Source: Inquilinus sp.
Lineage (GTDB): Bacteria; Pseudomonadota; Alphaproteobacteria; DSM-16000; Inquilinaceae
DNA: 8,238 nt
Assembly (NCBI GenBank): GCA_013003675.1
Contig: JABDIP010000334.1
Coordinates: 1-8,238 of the forward strand
Direction of reading: 5' to 3'
Numbering within the stretch: the stretch's first letter is position 1; each line of letters begins with the position of its first letter. The notes under the pieces are model-generated. The model was not told where the DNA came from. It made no database searches and worked only from the letters and a program-made list of their open reading frames with translations. Below are positions 1 through 7,000 of this stretch, piece after piece. A program made the translations under genes and the position numbers.

Positions 1-689
1 GGATGAGCGTGTCGGAAAGCTATGAGGTGCTGCTGGCCGAGGAATCCGACAAGCTGCTCGACCAGGAGAAGGTGGTCGCCGAGGCGATCTCCGCGGTCGA
101 GCAGAACGGTATCGTCTTCATCGACGAGCTCGACAAGATCACCTCCCGTTCCGACCGGGCCGGCGCCGATGTCAGCCGCGAGGGCGTGCAGCGCGACCTG
201 CTGCCGCTGATCGAGGGCACCCAGGTCAACACCAAGCACGGCGTGGTGCGCACCGATTTCATCCTGTTCATCGCCTCGGGCGCCTTCCACCTCGCCAAGC
301 CGTCCGATCTGCTGCCCGAGCTGCAGGGCCGGCTGCCGATCCGGGTCGAGCTGTCTGCGCTCGGCGCCGACGATTTCCGCCGCATCCTGACCGAGCCGCA
401 GCACAGCCTGATCAAGCAGTACAAGGCCCTGCTGGGGACCGAGGAACTCACCCTCGATTTCACCGACGACGCCATCGACGAGCTGGCGACGCTGGCCGCC
501 GAGATCAATTCCACGGTGGAGAATATCGGCGCCCGCCGTCTGCACACGGTGCTGGAGAAGCTGCTCGACGAGATCAGCTTCACCGCCGCCGACCGCGGCG
601 GCGAGGCGGTCACCATCGACCGCGACGCCGTCCGCGAGCGGGTCGGCGAACTGGCCAAGAACACCGATCTGAGCCGCTTCATCCTGTAG
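1..689 (+). CDS. hslU: HslU, ATPase/unfoldase subunit of the HslUV (ClpYQ) protease, 3' part
   Basis: HslU is an AAA+ hexamer that unfolds proteins and feeds them into the HslV peptidase in the cytoplasm. The gene is cut by the left window edge: the reading frame is open from base 1, and the ATG at base 3 is an internal Met. The 228 visible residues are roughly the C-terminal half; family members are about 435-445 residues long. Visible marks are the Walker B stretch GIVFIDELDKI (Asp41/Glu42 of the visible part), the family signature VSREGVQRDLLPLIEG, then IASGAFHLAKPSDLLPELQG and the sensor-2 helix NIGARRLHTVLEKLL. The C-terminal tail DLSRFIL is the segment known to dock into HslV. The Walker A motif and part of the I domain lie upstream, outside the window. 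hslV would be expected upstream too. No interruption or odd residue is seen. Confidence 0.97.
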   Translation, partial: MSVSESYEVLLAEESDKLLDQEKVVAEAISAVEQNGIVFIDELDKITSRSDRAGADVSREGVQRDLLPLIEGTQVNTKHGVVRTDFILFIASGAFHLAKPSDLLPELQGRLPIRVELSALGADDFRRILTEPQHSLIKQYKALLGTEELTLDFTDDAIDELATLAAEINSTVENIGARRLHTVLEKLLDEISFTAADRGGEAVTIDRDAVRERVGELAKNTDLSRFIL

Positions 690-744
690 CGGACCCGGCG
701 GGCCGGTTGCGGCGGCGGGGCAGGGCTGGCTAAATCGCCCGGCC

Positions 745-2706
745 ATGCCGCCGCCCGACATCGCCGACGACCCCGACCGCCCGTCGCCCCGCCTGCTGGC
801 GCGGCTGGCGCCGTTCCTGGCCGGGTCCGATGCGGACGAGACGGCATCGTTCCGGCGCCGGCTCGATGCCGCCTATCCACGGCTGGCGGCCGTGTGGCGG
901 AGGCTTTATGGCGACCGCGCCGATGGGGCCGGCCAACTCGAGGACGCGGTGGCGACGGCCGCCGCCGGCTGGGCCGAGCGCCCGGCGGCGCTGAAGGCGC
1001 GCGACCGGGAGACTCCGACCGAGCCGCCGTGGTTCCAGTCGAACCGGCAGGTCGGCGCGGTCTGCTACGTCGATCTGTTCGCCGGCAGCCTCGCGGGCCT
1101 GCGCGAGCGGATCGGCTATCTCTCCAGGCTCGGAATCACCTACCTGCACCTGATGCCGCTGCTGCGCGCCCGGGCGGAGGAGAACGACGGCGGCTACGCG
1201 GTCGCCAGCTATCGCGAGGTCGAGCCGCGGCTCGGCACCATGGCGGAGCTGGCGGCGCTGGCCGCCGAGCTGCACGAAGCCGGCATCCGCCTCTGCCTCG
1301 ACCTGGTGCTCAACCACACCGCCGACGACCACGATTGGGCGCTCGCGGCCAAGGCCGGGGACCTGGAAAAGCAGGGCTTCTACCGGTTGTTCGACGACCG
1401 CTCAGAGCCCGACCGGCTTGCCCGGAATCTGCGCGAGATCTTCCCCGAGGGCGGCGGCGATCCGTTCATCTTCGTGCCGGAGCTCGGCAAATGGGCGTGG
1501 AGCACCTTCTACCCCTATCAATGGGATCTGGATTTCGGCAATCCGGCGCTGTTCCGGCAGATGCTGGGGGAGATGCTGTTCCTCGCCAATCGCGGCGTCG
1601 ACGTGCTGCGGCTCGACGCGGTGCCGTTCATCGGCAAGCGGGCAGGGACCTCTTGCGAGAACCTGCCGGAGGCGCATTGGCTGGTGCAGGCGTTCAACGC
1701 GCTGGTCCACATCGCCGCCCCGGCGCTCGCCTTCAAGTCCGAGGCGATTGTCCACCCCGACGAGGTCGCCCGCTATGTCGGCCCGCACGAGGCGCAGCTT
1801 TCCTACCACCCGGCCCTGATGGTGCTGCTCTGGGAGGCGCTGGCGACGCGCGAGACCGACCTGCTGCGCCACACCCTGATCAAGCGCTTCGAGATCCCGG
1901 CCGGCACCGCCTGGGTCAACTATATCCGCTGCCACGACGACATCGGCTGGGGCTTCGCCGACGAGGATGCCGGCGAGATCGGCATCGACGGCGCCGGCCA
2001 CCGGGCCTTCCTCAACGCCTTCTACACCGGCCGCTTTCCCGGCAGCTTCGCCCGCGGCCTGCCGTTCCAGGAGAACCCGCGCACCGGCGATTGCCGGATC
2101 AGCGGCACCGCGGCCAGCCTGGCCGGGCTGGAGGCGGCGCTGGAGGCCGGCGACGGCGAGGCCGTCGATCTCGCCATCGGCCGCCTGTTGCTGCTGCACG
2201 GCGTCATCCTGACCATCGGCGGCCTGCCGTTGCTCTATCTCGGCGACGAGGTGGCCCGGCTCAACGACAGGCGCTACCGGGCCGACCCGACCCGCCGCGC
2301 CGACAATCGCTGGGCGCACCGCCCGGCGACCGACTGGCCGGCGATCGAGACGGCGCGCAAGGGCGGCGACGACCCGGCGGCCCTGGTCCTGGCCGGGCTG
2401 ACGCGGCTGATCGCCCTGCGCCGGTCGCACCCGGCTCTGGCCGGGCGCCGCATGGAGGTGCTGCCGCTCGCCAACCGCCACGTCCTCGGCTACCGCCGCG
2501 ATGCTGCCGATGCCGGCCCGCTGGCCGTACTGGCCAACTTCTCGGAACGGCCCCAGCTGGTCGAGGATTGGGGTCTGGTGGCGTTGCTCGGGGAGGGGCC
2601 GTGGACCGATCTGGTCAGCGGCGAGAGGGTGGATTTCGGCGAGGGCGGGCTGCTCCTCGCCCCCTACCGGTTCCTCTGCCTGGAAGGCGGCGCGGCCGCG
2701 CCGTAG
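745..2706 (+). CDS. Amylosucrase (GH13 sucrose:glucan glucosyltransferase)
   Basis: Amylosucrase (EC 2.4.1.4) transfers glucose from sucrose onto an alpha-1,4-glucan and releases fructose, without needing a nucleotide sugar. The protein has 653 residues, close to the roughly 630-650 usual for the family, and no signal peptide, so it is probably cytoplasmic. An alpha-helical N-domain (about 1-100) is followed by the (beta/alpha)8 barrel, opened by QVGAVCYVDLFAGSL. GH13 region I is DLVLNH (Asn190, His191). Region II is VLRLDA with Arg289 and nucleophile Asp291. The acid/base is Glu333 in FKSEAIVHPDE. His397 and Asp398 lie in CHDDIGW, the transition-state region. Asp148 (NDGGYA) and Arg522 (NRWAHRP) match the salt-bridge pair known to close the sucrose pocket in the Neisseria enzyme. 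The string GTSCENLPEAH is highly specific for amylosucrase. The loop after the nucleophile reads VPFIGK where I recall VAFIWK. No clear ribosome site precedes the ATG, but the N-terminus aligns with the family. It starts 55 bases after hslU and could be co-transcribed with it. Confidence 0.95.
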   Translation: MPPPDIADDPDRPSPRLLARLAPFLAGSDADETASFRRRLDAAYPRLAAVWRRLYGDRADGAGQLEDAVATAAAGWAERPAALKARDRETPTEPPWFQSNRQVGAVCYVDLFAGSLAGLRERIGYLSRLGITYLHLMPLLRARAEENDGGYAVASYREVEPRLGTMAELAALAAELHEAGIRLCLDLVLNHTADDHDWALAAKAGDLEKQGFYRLFDDRSEPDRLARNLREIFPEGGGDPFIFVPELGKWAWSTFYPYQWDLDFGNPALFRQMLGEMLFLANRGVDVLRLDAVPFIGKRAGTSCENLPEAHWLVQAFNALVHIAAPALAFKSEAIVHPDEVARYVGPHEAQLSYHPALMVLLWEALATRETDLLRHTLIKRFEIPAGTAWVNYIRCHDDIGWGFADEDAGEIGIDGAGHRAFLNAFYTGRFPGSFARGLPFQENPRTGDCRISGTAASLAGLEAALEAGDGEAVDLAIGRLLLLHGVILTIGGLPLLYLGDEVARLNDRRYRADPTRRADNRWAHRPATDWPAIETARKGGDDPAALVLAGLTRLIALRRSHPALAGRRMEVLPLANRHVLGYRRDAADAGPLAVLANFSERPQLVEDWGLVALLGEGPWTDLVSGERVDFGEGGLLLAPYRFLCLEGGAAAP

Positions 2707-2716
2707 CCGGCGCCGG
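2707..2716. other. Short perfect palindrome in the convergent gap
   Basis: CCGGCGCCGG is a perfect 10-base palindrome just after the amylosucrase stop codon, within the 19 bases between the two convergent genes. With no loop and no T tract it is not a convincing terminator. In DNA this rich in G+C it may be chance. No other terminator is visible between the two convergent stop codons. Confidence 0.25.
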
Positions 2717-2725
2717 TCCCGCCGT

Positions 2726-3196
2726 CTAGGGGTTGACCGACGGCCACCGTGCGTCGGCCTTGGCGACGTAGCCGGCGATGTCGCGCTCCCACCGTCGCTT
2801 GATGCCGGCGCTGTAGTTGACGTAGAGCCTGCCGTCGACGATCGACCACGCCTCCGGGTCGGCGTCGGCCTTGTAGCCCGAGGCGGCCGCATACGCGCAG
2901 AAACCGTCATATTCCGGCGCATAGGCGGTCGGATCGGCGGCGAAACGATCGCGGTTCCCGGCGCTGGCAAAGTGCCAGGTGGCGCCGTTCCAGTCATGGG
3001 CGTAGCGCCGGTCGCCGCGAATGGCGTCGCCGCTGTCGAAATAGCCGACGGCGTCGTAGCCGCCGAGCGCCAGCCCATCGCGCAGGTATTGCGGCCCGGC
3101 CCGGGCGCCCTGCCAGGCGAACAGGGTGGCGCCGGCCAGCGCCAGGGCGGCGCTCGCGCGCAGGACGATACGGCGGTCGAGGGCGTGGGTCGGCAT
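2726..3196 (-). CDS. Exported YHS domain-containing protein
   Basis: This is a 156-residue protein of the small exported YHS-domain family, whose exact function is not established; a metal- or redox-linked role is often suspected. The N-terminus is a signal peptide of Tat-like form: DRRIVLR (Arg8-Arg9), a hydrophobic stretch at about 14-29, and a likely cleavage site after ARA at residue 33, so the product probably acts in the periplasm. The mature part carries the family pattern: GGYDAVGYF, then YAHDWNGATWHFAS, NRDRFAADP, APEYDGFCAYA and WSIVDGRLYVNY. The single Cys in GFCAYA lies in the conserved core. Some relatives are annotated as selenoproteins, but no in-frame TGA occurs here. I chose ATG at 3196 because GAGGA lies seven bases before it; the in-frame TTG at 3202 is too close to that site. 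It follows smr on the same strand after about 97 bases and converges with the amylosucrase gene. Confidence 0.85.
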   Translation of the reverse strand: MPTHALDRRIVLRASAALALAGATLFAWQGARAGPQYLRDGLALGGYDAVGYFDSGDAIRGDRRYAHDWNGATWHFASAGNRDRFAADPTAYAPEYDGFCAYAAASGYKADADPEAWSIVDGRLYVNYSAGIKRRWERDIAGYVAKADARWPSVNP

Positions 3197-3203
3197 GGTC
3201 AAA

Positions 3204-3208
3204 TCCTC
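3204..3208 (-). promoter_or_regulatory. Ribosome binding site that decides the YHS gene start
   Basis: On the minus strand GAGGA lies seven bases upstream of the ATG at 3196. The alternative in-frame TTG at 3202 would leave almost no spacing, so this site supports the ATG start. Confidence 0.6.
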
Positions 3209-3293
3209 GAAGGCTTGCGGATCGATGTCCTGAACATGGGGTCGGCCCCCGCTCGCCGGCCAATAACGCTTTCGTCAGCGTCCCGCGAGCCGC

Positions 3294-3845
3294 TCAACGC
3301 TGCCGTTTCAGCAGCACGTAGAGCGCTCCCGCGCCGCCATCCTTGGGCTGCGCCGGCTGGATCGCCAGCACCTTCCGGCGCACCTCCGGCTCGTTCAGCC
3401 AGTTCGGCACCTGGGCGCGCAACACCCCGTCGCCGGCGGTGCCCTTGCCGGTGATGACCAATACCGCCCGCCGACCCTGGCGATACGCCTCGGTGACGAA
3501 GCCGTTCAGCGCCCGATGGGCGACCGGCTGGGTCATGCCGTGCAGGTCGAGCCGCGCCTCGATCGGCAGCCGGCCGCGGCGCAGCCGCTCGGCGGTGCGG
3601 CGGTCGACGCCCGGCGTGGCGCCGGGGGCCAACGCCGGCAGCCGGTTCTGCGCCATCGGTAGCGGCGCCCGCAGCGCCTGGCGGCGGACCGACGGCACCG
3701 GGGCCGGCGCCGCGGGCGGTTTCTCCGGACCGGATGTCGGCGCCGGGGCAGGGGGGAGTTCGCGGCCCGGCAGCGGCGTCACGGTGCGGATCAACGCCCG
3801 CCACACTGCCTCGTCTTCCGACGACGGTTTTCGGGAGCGGCTCAT
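3294..3845 (-). CDS. Smr domain-containing protein (MutS2 C-terminal-like)
   Basis: This 183-residue cytoplasmic protein has a C-terminal Smr (small MutS-related) domain. Such domains are known as nicking endonucleases or nucleic-acid binders in MutS2 and stand-alone proteins; the role of the stand-alone alphaproteobacterial form is unclear. Residues 1-25 form a charged helix-like start (SEDEAVWRALIRTV). About 26-80 is a Pro/Ala-rich, probably disordered linker. The domain spans about 95-182, with LDLHGMT (Asp100, His102), VITGKG (131-135) and GGAGALYVLLKRQ at the end, the usual order of Smr motifs. The open frame continues upstream to 3920, but those 25 residues do not resemble the family and run toward the repeat element, so I chose ATG at 3845. 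No strong ribosome site is visible there. In many alphaproteobacteria this gene follows mltA; here the lut operon is upstream instead. Confidence 0.9.
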   Translation of the reverse strand: MSRSRKPSSEDEAVWRALIRTVTPLPGRELPPAPAPTSGPEKPPAAPAPVPSVRRQALRAPLPMAQNRLPALAPGATPGVDRRTAERLRRGRLPIEARLDLHGMTQPVAHRALNGFVTEAYRQGRRAVLVITGKGTAGDGVLRAQVPNWLNEPEVRRKVLAIQPAQPKDGGAGALYVLLKRQR

Positions 3846-3930
3846 GGCAAGGGCCAGGGGCGGCGGTAAGGCGGTACGGTCGACCCCGGCACTGGGCCTT
3901 GCCTGATCGGGCAGGACCACCCCGTCACCC

Positions 3931-3955
3931 TCCCTCTCCCGCGAGGGGAGAGGGA
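3931..3955. repeat. Hairpin 1 of the repeat element
   Basis: It has a perfect 10-base stem TCCCTCTCCC/GGGAGAGGGA and a five-base loop GCGAG. Its first four bases overlap the left outer inverted repeat (3925-3934). There is no T run on either side, so if it stops transcription it is not a classical intrinsic terminator. Confidence 0.85.
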
Positions 3956-3978
3956 ATTCCGGCCGGTGCTGGCAGCGA

Positions 3979-4003
3979 TCCCTCTCCCCTTGCGGGAGAG
4001 GGA
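3979..4003. repeat. Hairpin 2 of the repeat element
   Basis: The stem is identical to hairpin 1, but the loop is CTTGC. The stem match over 10 bases on both arms, with the loop changed, suggests either a duplicated unit or two insertions of the same repeat family. Confidence 0.85.
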
Positions 4004-4039
4004 GGGGCCCGCGGCGAGGCCGTGGGAGGGTGAGGGGAG

Positions 4040-4066
4040 AGCGCCGATGTTCGACAACGGGGCGCT
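4040..4066 (-). terminator. Weak candidate terminator after lutC
   Basis: Read on the minus strand, AGCGCC and GGCGCT form a six-base stem about 18 bases after the lutC stop codon. The 15-base loop contains an inner GTT/AAC pairing. No T run follows; the sequence continues into the GGGAGAGG-type repeats. It could act together with them, but the call rests only on position and a short stem. Confidence 0.3.
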
Positions 4067-4083
4067 TCGAAATCGCAACCTCG

Positions 4084-4773
4084 TCAAGACGACCCTGTTT
4101 CGCCGCCGTCCTCGACCAGGATGATGTGCAGCCGGCGCGGCCCGTGCGCCCCGAGCTGGATCTTCTGCTCGATGTCGCCGGTGCGCGACGGGCCGGTGAC
4201 GAAATTCACCGTGCGCGGCAGCGCGCCCGCGGCCCGCACAAGGTCCCAGCCGTCTTCGTAGGTCCCGGTCACCTGGCCGGCCCGCAGCACGACGATGTGG
4301 TTGTCGGGCAGGAAGTTGAGCCGGGTCGGCGCGGCGGCGGAGGAGGCCAGCATCAGCGTGCCGGTCTCGGCGATGGCGGCGGTGGCGGCGGTGACCGCGG
4401 TCAGATCGCTGTCGGCGGCGGCCCCGTGCGAGACCGCCAGCGTCGGTCGTTTCGACCATGGAATGTCGTCGAGGCGCGGGTCCGGCGCCGCCTTGATCTC
4501 CGACGGCAGGTTCAGCCCGGCGAGGAATTCGGCGACCGCGTCCGGGACATCGTCCGGCCCGGCCACCCGGCGCAGCGTGGCGGCCACATCGGTGGCCATC
4601 TTCTCGAACAGATCCACCAGCTCGGCCGTCGGCAGGGCGGTCCGCCGCGGGATCAGGTTGCGCGCCGGCGCCGACAGCCGCGCCTCGACCGCCGCCAGCG
4701 CCTCGCCCTCCAGCTTGCCGCGGCCGAGGCCCTTGCGGATGCCGCCGAGGATCCGCTCGCGGCCGGCGCTCAT
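4084..4773 (-). CDS. lutC: LutC, LUD-domain protein of the L-lactate oxidation complex
   Basis: LutC is the third subunit of the LutABC system, which oxidises L-lactate to pyruvate in the cytoplasm or at the membrane. The protein has 229 residues, within the usual range. It belongs to the LUD family: the core has the signature ETGTLMLASS (136-145), followed by TRLNFLPDNHIVVL (150-163) and the closing motif GPSRTGDIEQKIQLGAHGPR (194-213). The N-terminus (ERILGGIRKGLGR) is the usual basic helix. It carries no Fe-S motif, as expected for LutC. Its ATG at 4773 overlaps the TGA of lutB in the arrangement ATGA, which implies translational coupling, and GGAG lies seven bases before the start. It is the last gene of the operon; a weak hairpin and the repeat element follow. 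How LutC works in catalysis is not settled in the literature I know. Confidence 0.93.
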   Translation of the reverse strand: MSAGRERILGGIRKGLGRGKLEGEALAAVEARLSAPARNLIPRRTALPTAELVDLFEKMATDVAATLRRVAGPDDVPDAVAEFLAGLNLPSEIKAAPDPRLDDIPWSKRPTLAVSHGAAADSDLTAVTAATAAIAETGTLMLASSAAAPTRLNFLPDNHIVVLRAGQVTGTYEDGWDLVRAAGALPRTVNFVTGPSRTGDIEQKIQLGAHGPRRLHIILVEDGGETGSS

Positions 4774-6197
4774 CGGCCCGCTCCGGACCGCCGCGCCGCC
4801 CAGTGCTGCTGGAAGGTCCGACCTTCGGGCGCCGGCAGGTCGCGCCAATCGGTCCAGCCGCCGGCCAGGGGCAGCCGCTTGAGCCGCCCGCGTCGCCGGC
4901 CCAGGCGGCCGAGCAGCGCCGCCGCCAGCCGGGTGCCGAACCGGTAGAGCCGGGGCCGCCGCGCCGCCCAGGCCCACAGGCCGAGCCCGGCGCGCACGGT
5001 GCCGGGGGACAGCTTGCGCTCGTGCTGCCGTTCGCGCCAATGCCGCATGATCGACGGCAGCGGGATGCGCATCGGGCAGACGCTCTCGCAGCGGCCGCAG
5101 AAGGTCGAGGCATTCGGCAGATGGCCGGCCTCTTCCAGCCCGATCAGCCCCGGGTTGATGGCCGCGCCGATCGGCCCGGGGATCACCCAGCCATAGGCGT
5201 GGCCGCCGACCGAGGCATAGATCGGACAATGGTTCATGCAGGCGCCGCAGCGGATGCAGCGCAGCGTCTCCTGCGCCGGGGTGCCGAGCAGGGCGGAGCG
5301 GCCATTGTCGAGGATGACGACGTGGAACTCGTCCGGCCCGTCGAGGTCGCCCGGCCGTTTCGGCCCGGTCGAGAAGGTGGTGTAGGCGCTGTATTCCTGC
5401 CCCGTGGCCGAGCGCGCCAGCAACCGCAGGATGGTCGCCGAATCCTCCAGGGTCGGCACCACCTTCTCGATCGAGGCGATGACGATGTGGATACGCGGCA
5501 GGTTCTGCGTCAGATCGCCGTTGCCCTCATTGGTGACGATGACCGTCGAGCCGGTCTCGGCGATCAGGAAATTGGCCCCGGTGATGCCGACATCGGCGGC
5601 GAGGAAGCGCTGCCGCAGCATCGCCCGCGCCTCGTCGGTCAGCGCGCGCGCGTCGTCCAGCGGCCGCTTCGGGTCGAGCTCGGTGTGATGGGCGTAGAAG
5701 CTCTCCGCCACCTGCTCCTTCACCAGATGGATCGCCGGGGCGATGATGTGGCTCGGCAGTTCGCCGCGCAACTGGATGATGTATTCGCCGAGATCGGTCT
5801 CGATCGGCTCGATGCCGTTGGCCGCCAGATGCTCGTTGAGGGCGATCTCCTCGGCGATCATCGACTTGCCCTTGGTCACCGTGCGGGCGCCGGCGGCTTG
5901 GCAGATCTTCAGGATGGCATCGCGGGCCTCGGCCGGGGTCGGCGCCCAATGCACCCGGCCGCCGGTCTCGGTCACCTTGGCCTCGAAACGCTCCAGATAG
6001 GCGTCCAGATGGGCCAGGGTATGGTTCTTGATCGCCCGGCCCTGGTCGCGCAGATCCTCGAATTCCGGCATCCGGGCGATGGTCGCGGCGCGCTTGTCCT
6101 GGAAGCCGGCCTTCATGTGGCCGAGCGCCGCGTGGAGCTGGGCGTCGTTCAGCGCCCGGTGGGCGTTCTCGACGAAGGCATGGCTGGTCGGTTGCAT
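4770..6197 (-). CDS. lutB: LutB, iron-sulfur subunit of the L-lactate oxidation complex (LutB/LldF family)
   Basis: LutB is the large iron-sulfur subunit of LutABC and probably passes electrons taken from lactate onward. The protein has 475 residues, about the length of Bacillus LutB. An N-terminal LUD domain covers about 60-300 (TKGKSMIAEEIALNEHL, ANFLIAETGSTVIVTNEGNG, LPRIHIVIASIEKVVPT). A ferredoxin-like region follows: Cys314, 317, 320 and 324 in CIRCGACMNHCP, and Cys367, 370 and 374 in CGRCESVCP. This is the usual set for two clusters in the family. The C-terminus (about 395-475) is Arg-rich with WTDWRDLPAP and TFQQHW, also typical. The ATG at 6197 starts eight bases after the lutA stop; the frame continues upstream inside lutA, but that part is antisense-free shadow of lutA and is not family sequence. 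The ribosome site (AGGCG) is weak. The stop codon overlaps the lutC start. Confidence 0.95.
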   Translation of the reverse strand: MQPTSHAFVENAHRALNDAQLHAALGHMKAGFQDKRAATIARMPEFEDLRDQGRAIKNHTLAHLDAYLERFEAKVTETGGRVHWAPTPAEARDAILKICQAAGARTVTKGKSMIAEEIALNEHLAANGIEPIETDLGEYIIQLRGELPSHIIAPAIHLVKEQVAESFYAHHTELDPKRPLDDARALTDEARAMLRQRFLAADVGITGANFLIAETGSTVIVTNEGNGDLTQNLPRIHIVIASIEKVVPTLEDSATILRLLARSATGQEYSAYTTFSTGPKRPGDLDGPDEFHVVILDNGRSALLGTPAQETLRCIRCGACMNHCPIYASVGGHAYGWVIPGPIGAAINPGLIGLEEAGHLPNASTFCGRCESVCPMRIPLPSIMRHWRERQHERKLSPGTVRAGLGLWAWAARRPRLYRFGTRLAAALLGRLGRRRGRLKRLPLAGGWTDWRDLPAPEGRTFQQHWAARRSGAGR

Positions 6198-6205
6198 GCG
6201 CGCGC

Positions 6206-7000
6206 CTATGGTTCGGGTGTATCGCCGATCGCCGGCGTGTCGGTCATCCCGGCCAGCACCTCGGCGACGTGCCGCACCCGGACCGGCGCGCCCTGGCGCT
6301 TCAGCTTGCCGGCCATGTTGAGCAGGCAGCCCAGATCGCCGGCCAGCAGGGTGTCGGCGCCGGTGCCGACGATGTCGGCGGCCTTCTCCTCGACCATGCG
6401 GTTGGAGATCTCCGGGTATTTGACGCAGAAGGTGCCGCCGAAGCCGCAGCACACCTCGGCGCCCGGCAGCTCGGTCAGCTCCAGCCCGGCGACCGAACTG
6501 AGCAGGGCGCGCGGCTGGCGCTTGACCTTCAGCTCGCGCAGGCCCGAGCAGCCGTCGTGATAGGTCACCCGGCCGGCATAGGCGGCGTCCGCGACCGCCT
6601 GCATGCCGCGCACGTCGACCAGGAAGGCGACCAGCTCGAAGCTGCGCCGGGCCAGGTCGCGGGCCCGCCGCTCCCATTCCGGCTCGTCGGCGAACAGTTC
6701 CGGGTAATGGTGGCTGAGCATCCCGGCGCAGGAGCCCGAGGGGGCGACCACATAGTCGAAACCCTCGAAGGCGGCGATGACGTCGCGGGCGATCGCCTTG
6801 CTGTCGGCCCGGTCGCCGGAATTGTAAGCCGGCTGGCCGCAGCAGGTCTGCGCCGCCGGCACCTCCACCGCGCAGCCGGCCTGCTCGAGCAGGCGCACCG
6901 CGGCGAAGCCGACGCTGGGGCGGAAGAAATCGACCAGACAGGTGACGAACAGCCCGATTCGGGGTGCGTCCCGGGCCTCGGATGACGATGTGCCGCTCAT
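6206..7000 (-). CDS. lutA: LutA, CCG-domain iron-sulfur subunit of the L-lactate oxidation complex
   Basis: LutA is the first subunit of LutABC and resembles the heterodisulfide reductase B and glycolate oxidase GlcF type of cysteine-rich protein. The protein has 264 residues, slightly longer than the roughly 240 typical, mainly through short tails at both ends. It has two CCG repeats that bind Fe-S clusters. The first uses Cys21 (FVTCLVDFF), Cys53-Cys54 (TCCGQPAYNSG) and Cys91 (PSGSCAGM). The second uses Cys151 (YHDGCSGLRELK), Cys184-Cys185 (EVCCGFGGTFCVKYPEIS) and Cys225 (GDLGCLLNMAGK). I chose ATG at 7000 because the family sequence begins shortly after (PRIGLFVTCL) and GGGGAG lies just upstream, though only about two bases away. 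An open frame to 7288 adds 96 Arg/Pro-rich residues with no family likeness. It heads the operon, after a 324-base gene-free leader. Confidence 0.94.
   Translation of the reverse strand: MSGTSSSEARDAPRIGLFVTCLVDFFRPSVGFAAVRLLEQAGCAVEVPAAQTCCGQPAYNSGDRADSKAIARDVIAAFEGFDYVVAPSGSCAGMLSHHYPELFADEPEWERRARDLARRSFELVAFLVDVRGMQAVADAAYAGRVTYHDGCSGLRELKVKRQPRALLSSVAGLELTELPGAEVCCGFGGTFCVKYPEISNRMVEEKAADIVGTGADTLLAGDLGCLLNMAGKLKRQGAPVRVRHVAEVLAGMTDTPAIGDTPEP

Larger units (their letters stand above)
3925..4033. repeat. Composite inverted-repeat element with two hairpins (REP/BIME- or MITE-like)
   Basis: The outer ends are a perfect 10-base inverted repeat: TCACCCTCCC at 3925-3934 and GGGAGGGTGA at 4024-4033. 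Inside are two hairpins with the same 10-base stem, TCCCTCTCCC/GGGAGAGGGA: 3931-3955 with loop GCGAG, and 3979-4003 with loop CTTGC. The 23-base spacer between them is partly palindromic (CCGGCCGG at 3959-3966). Palindromes of this CCCTCTCCC type are common dispersed intergenic repeats in G+C-rich Proteobacteria, from memory. It lies between lutC and smr, both on the minus strand, and may attenuate read-through from the lut operon into smr. It encodes no protein. Confidence 0.85.

Noticed and set aside
745..2706. Trehalose synthase, sucrose phosphorylase or generic alpha-amylase as the identity of the GH13 gene
   Set aside because: The strings GTSCENLPEAH, FKSEAIVHPDE and DDIGWGFADEDA, together with the N-terminal helical domain, are those of amylosucrase and not of the other families.
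894..2729. 611-codon open frame on the plus strand overlapping the amylosucrase gene
   Set aside because: It is another frame of the same strand; its product is Arg/Ala/Gly/Pro-rich low-complexity sequence, as expected from G+C-rich coding DNA, while the amylosucrase frame shows clear family motifs.
1402..3078. Long minus-strand open frame opposite amylosucrase and the YHS gene
   Set aside because: It is antisense to two well-supported genes and its sequence has no recognisable domain.
3846..3920. 25-residue N-terminal extension of the Smr protein
   Set aside because: The extra residues do not resemble family starts and approach the repeat element; ATG at 3845 gives a normal-length protein.
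3925..4033. CRISPR-like array
   Set aside because: There are only two similar units, each itself a perfect hairpin, with one short spacer; this is a palindromic intergenic repeat, and no cas gene is near.
4803..6560. 585-codon plus-strand open frame opposite lutB and lutA
   Set aside because: It is a mirror of lutB/lutA coding sequence with low-complexity Arg/Gly/Gln-rich product and no motifs; lutA and lutB are firmly identified.
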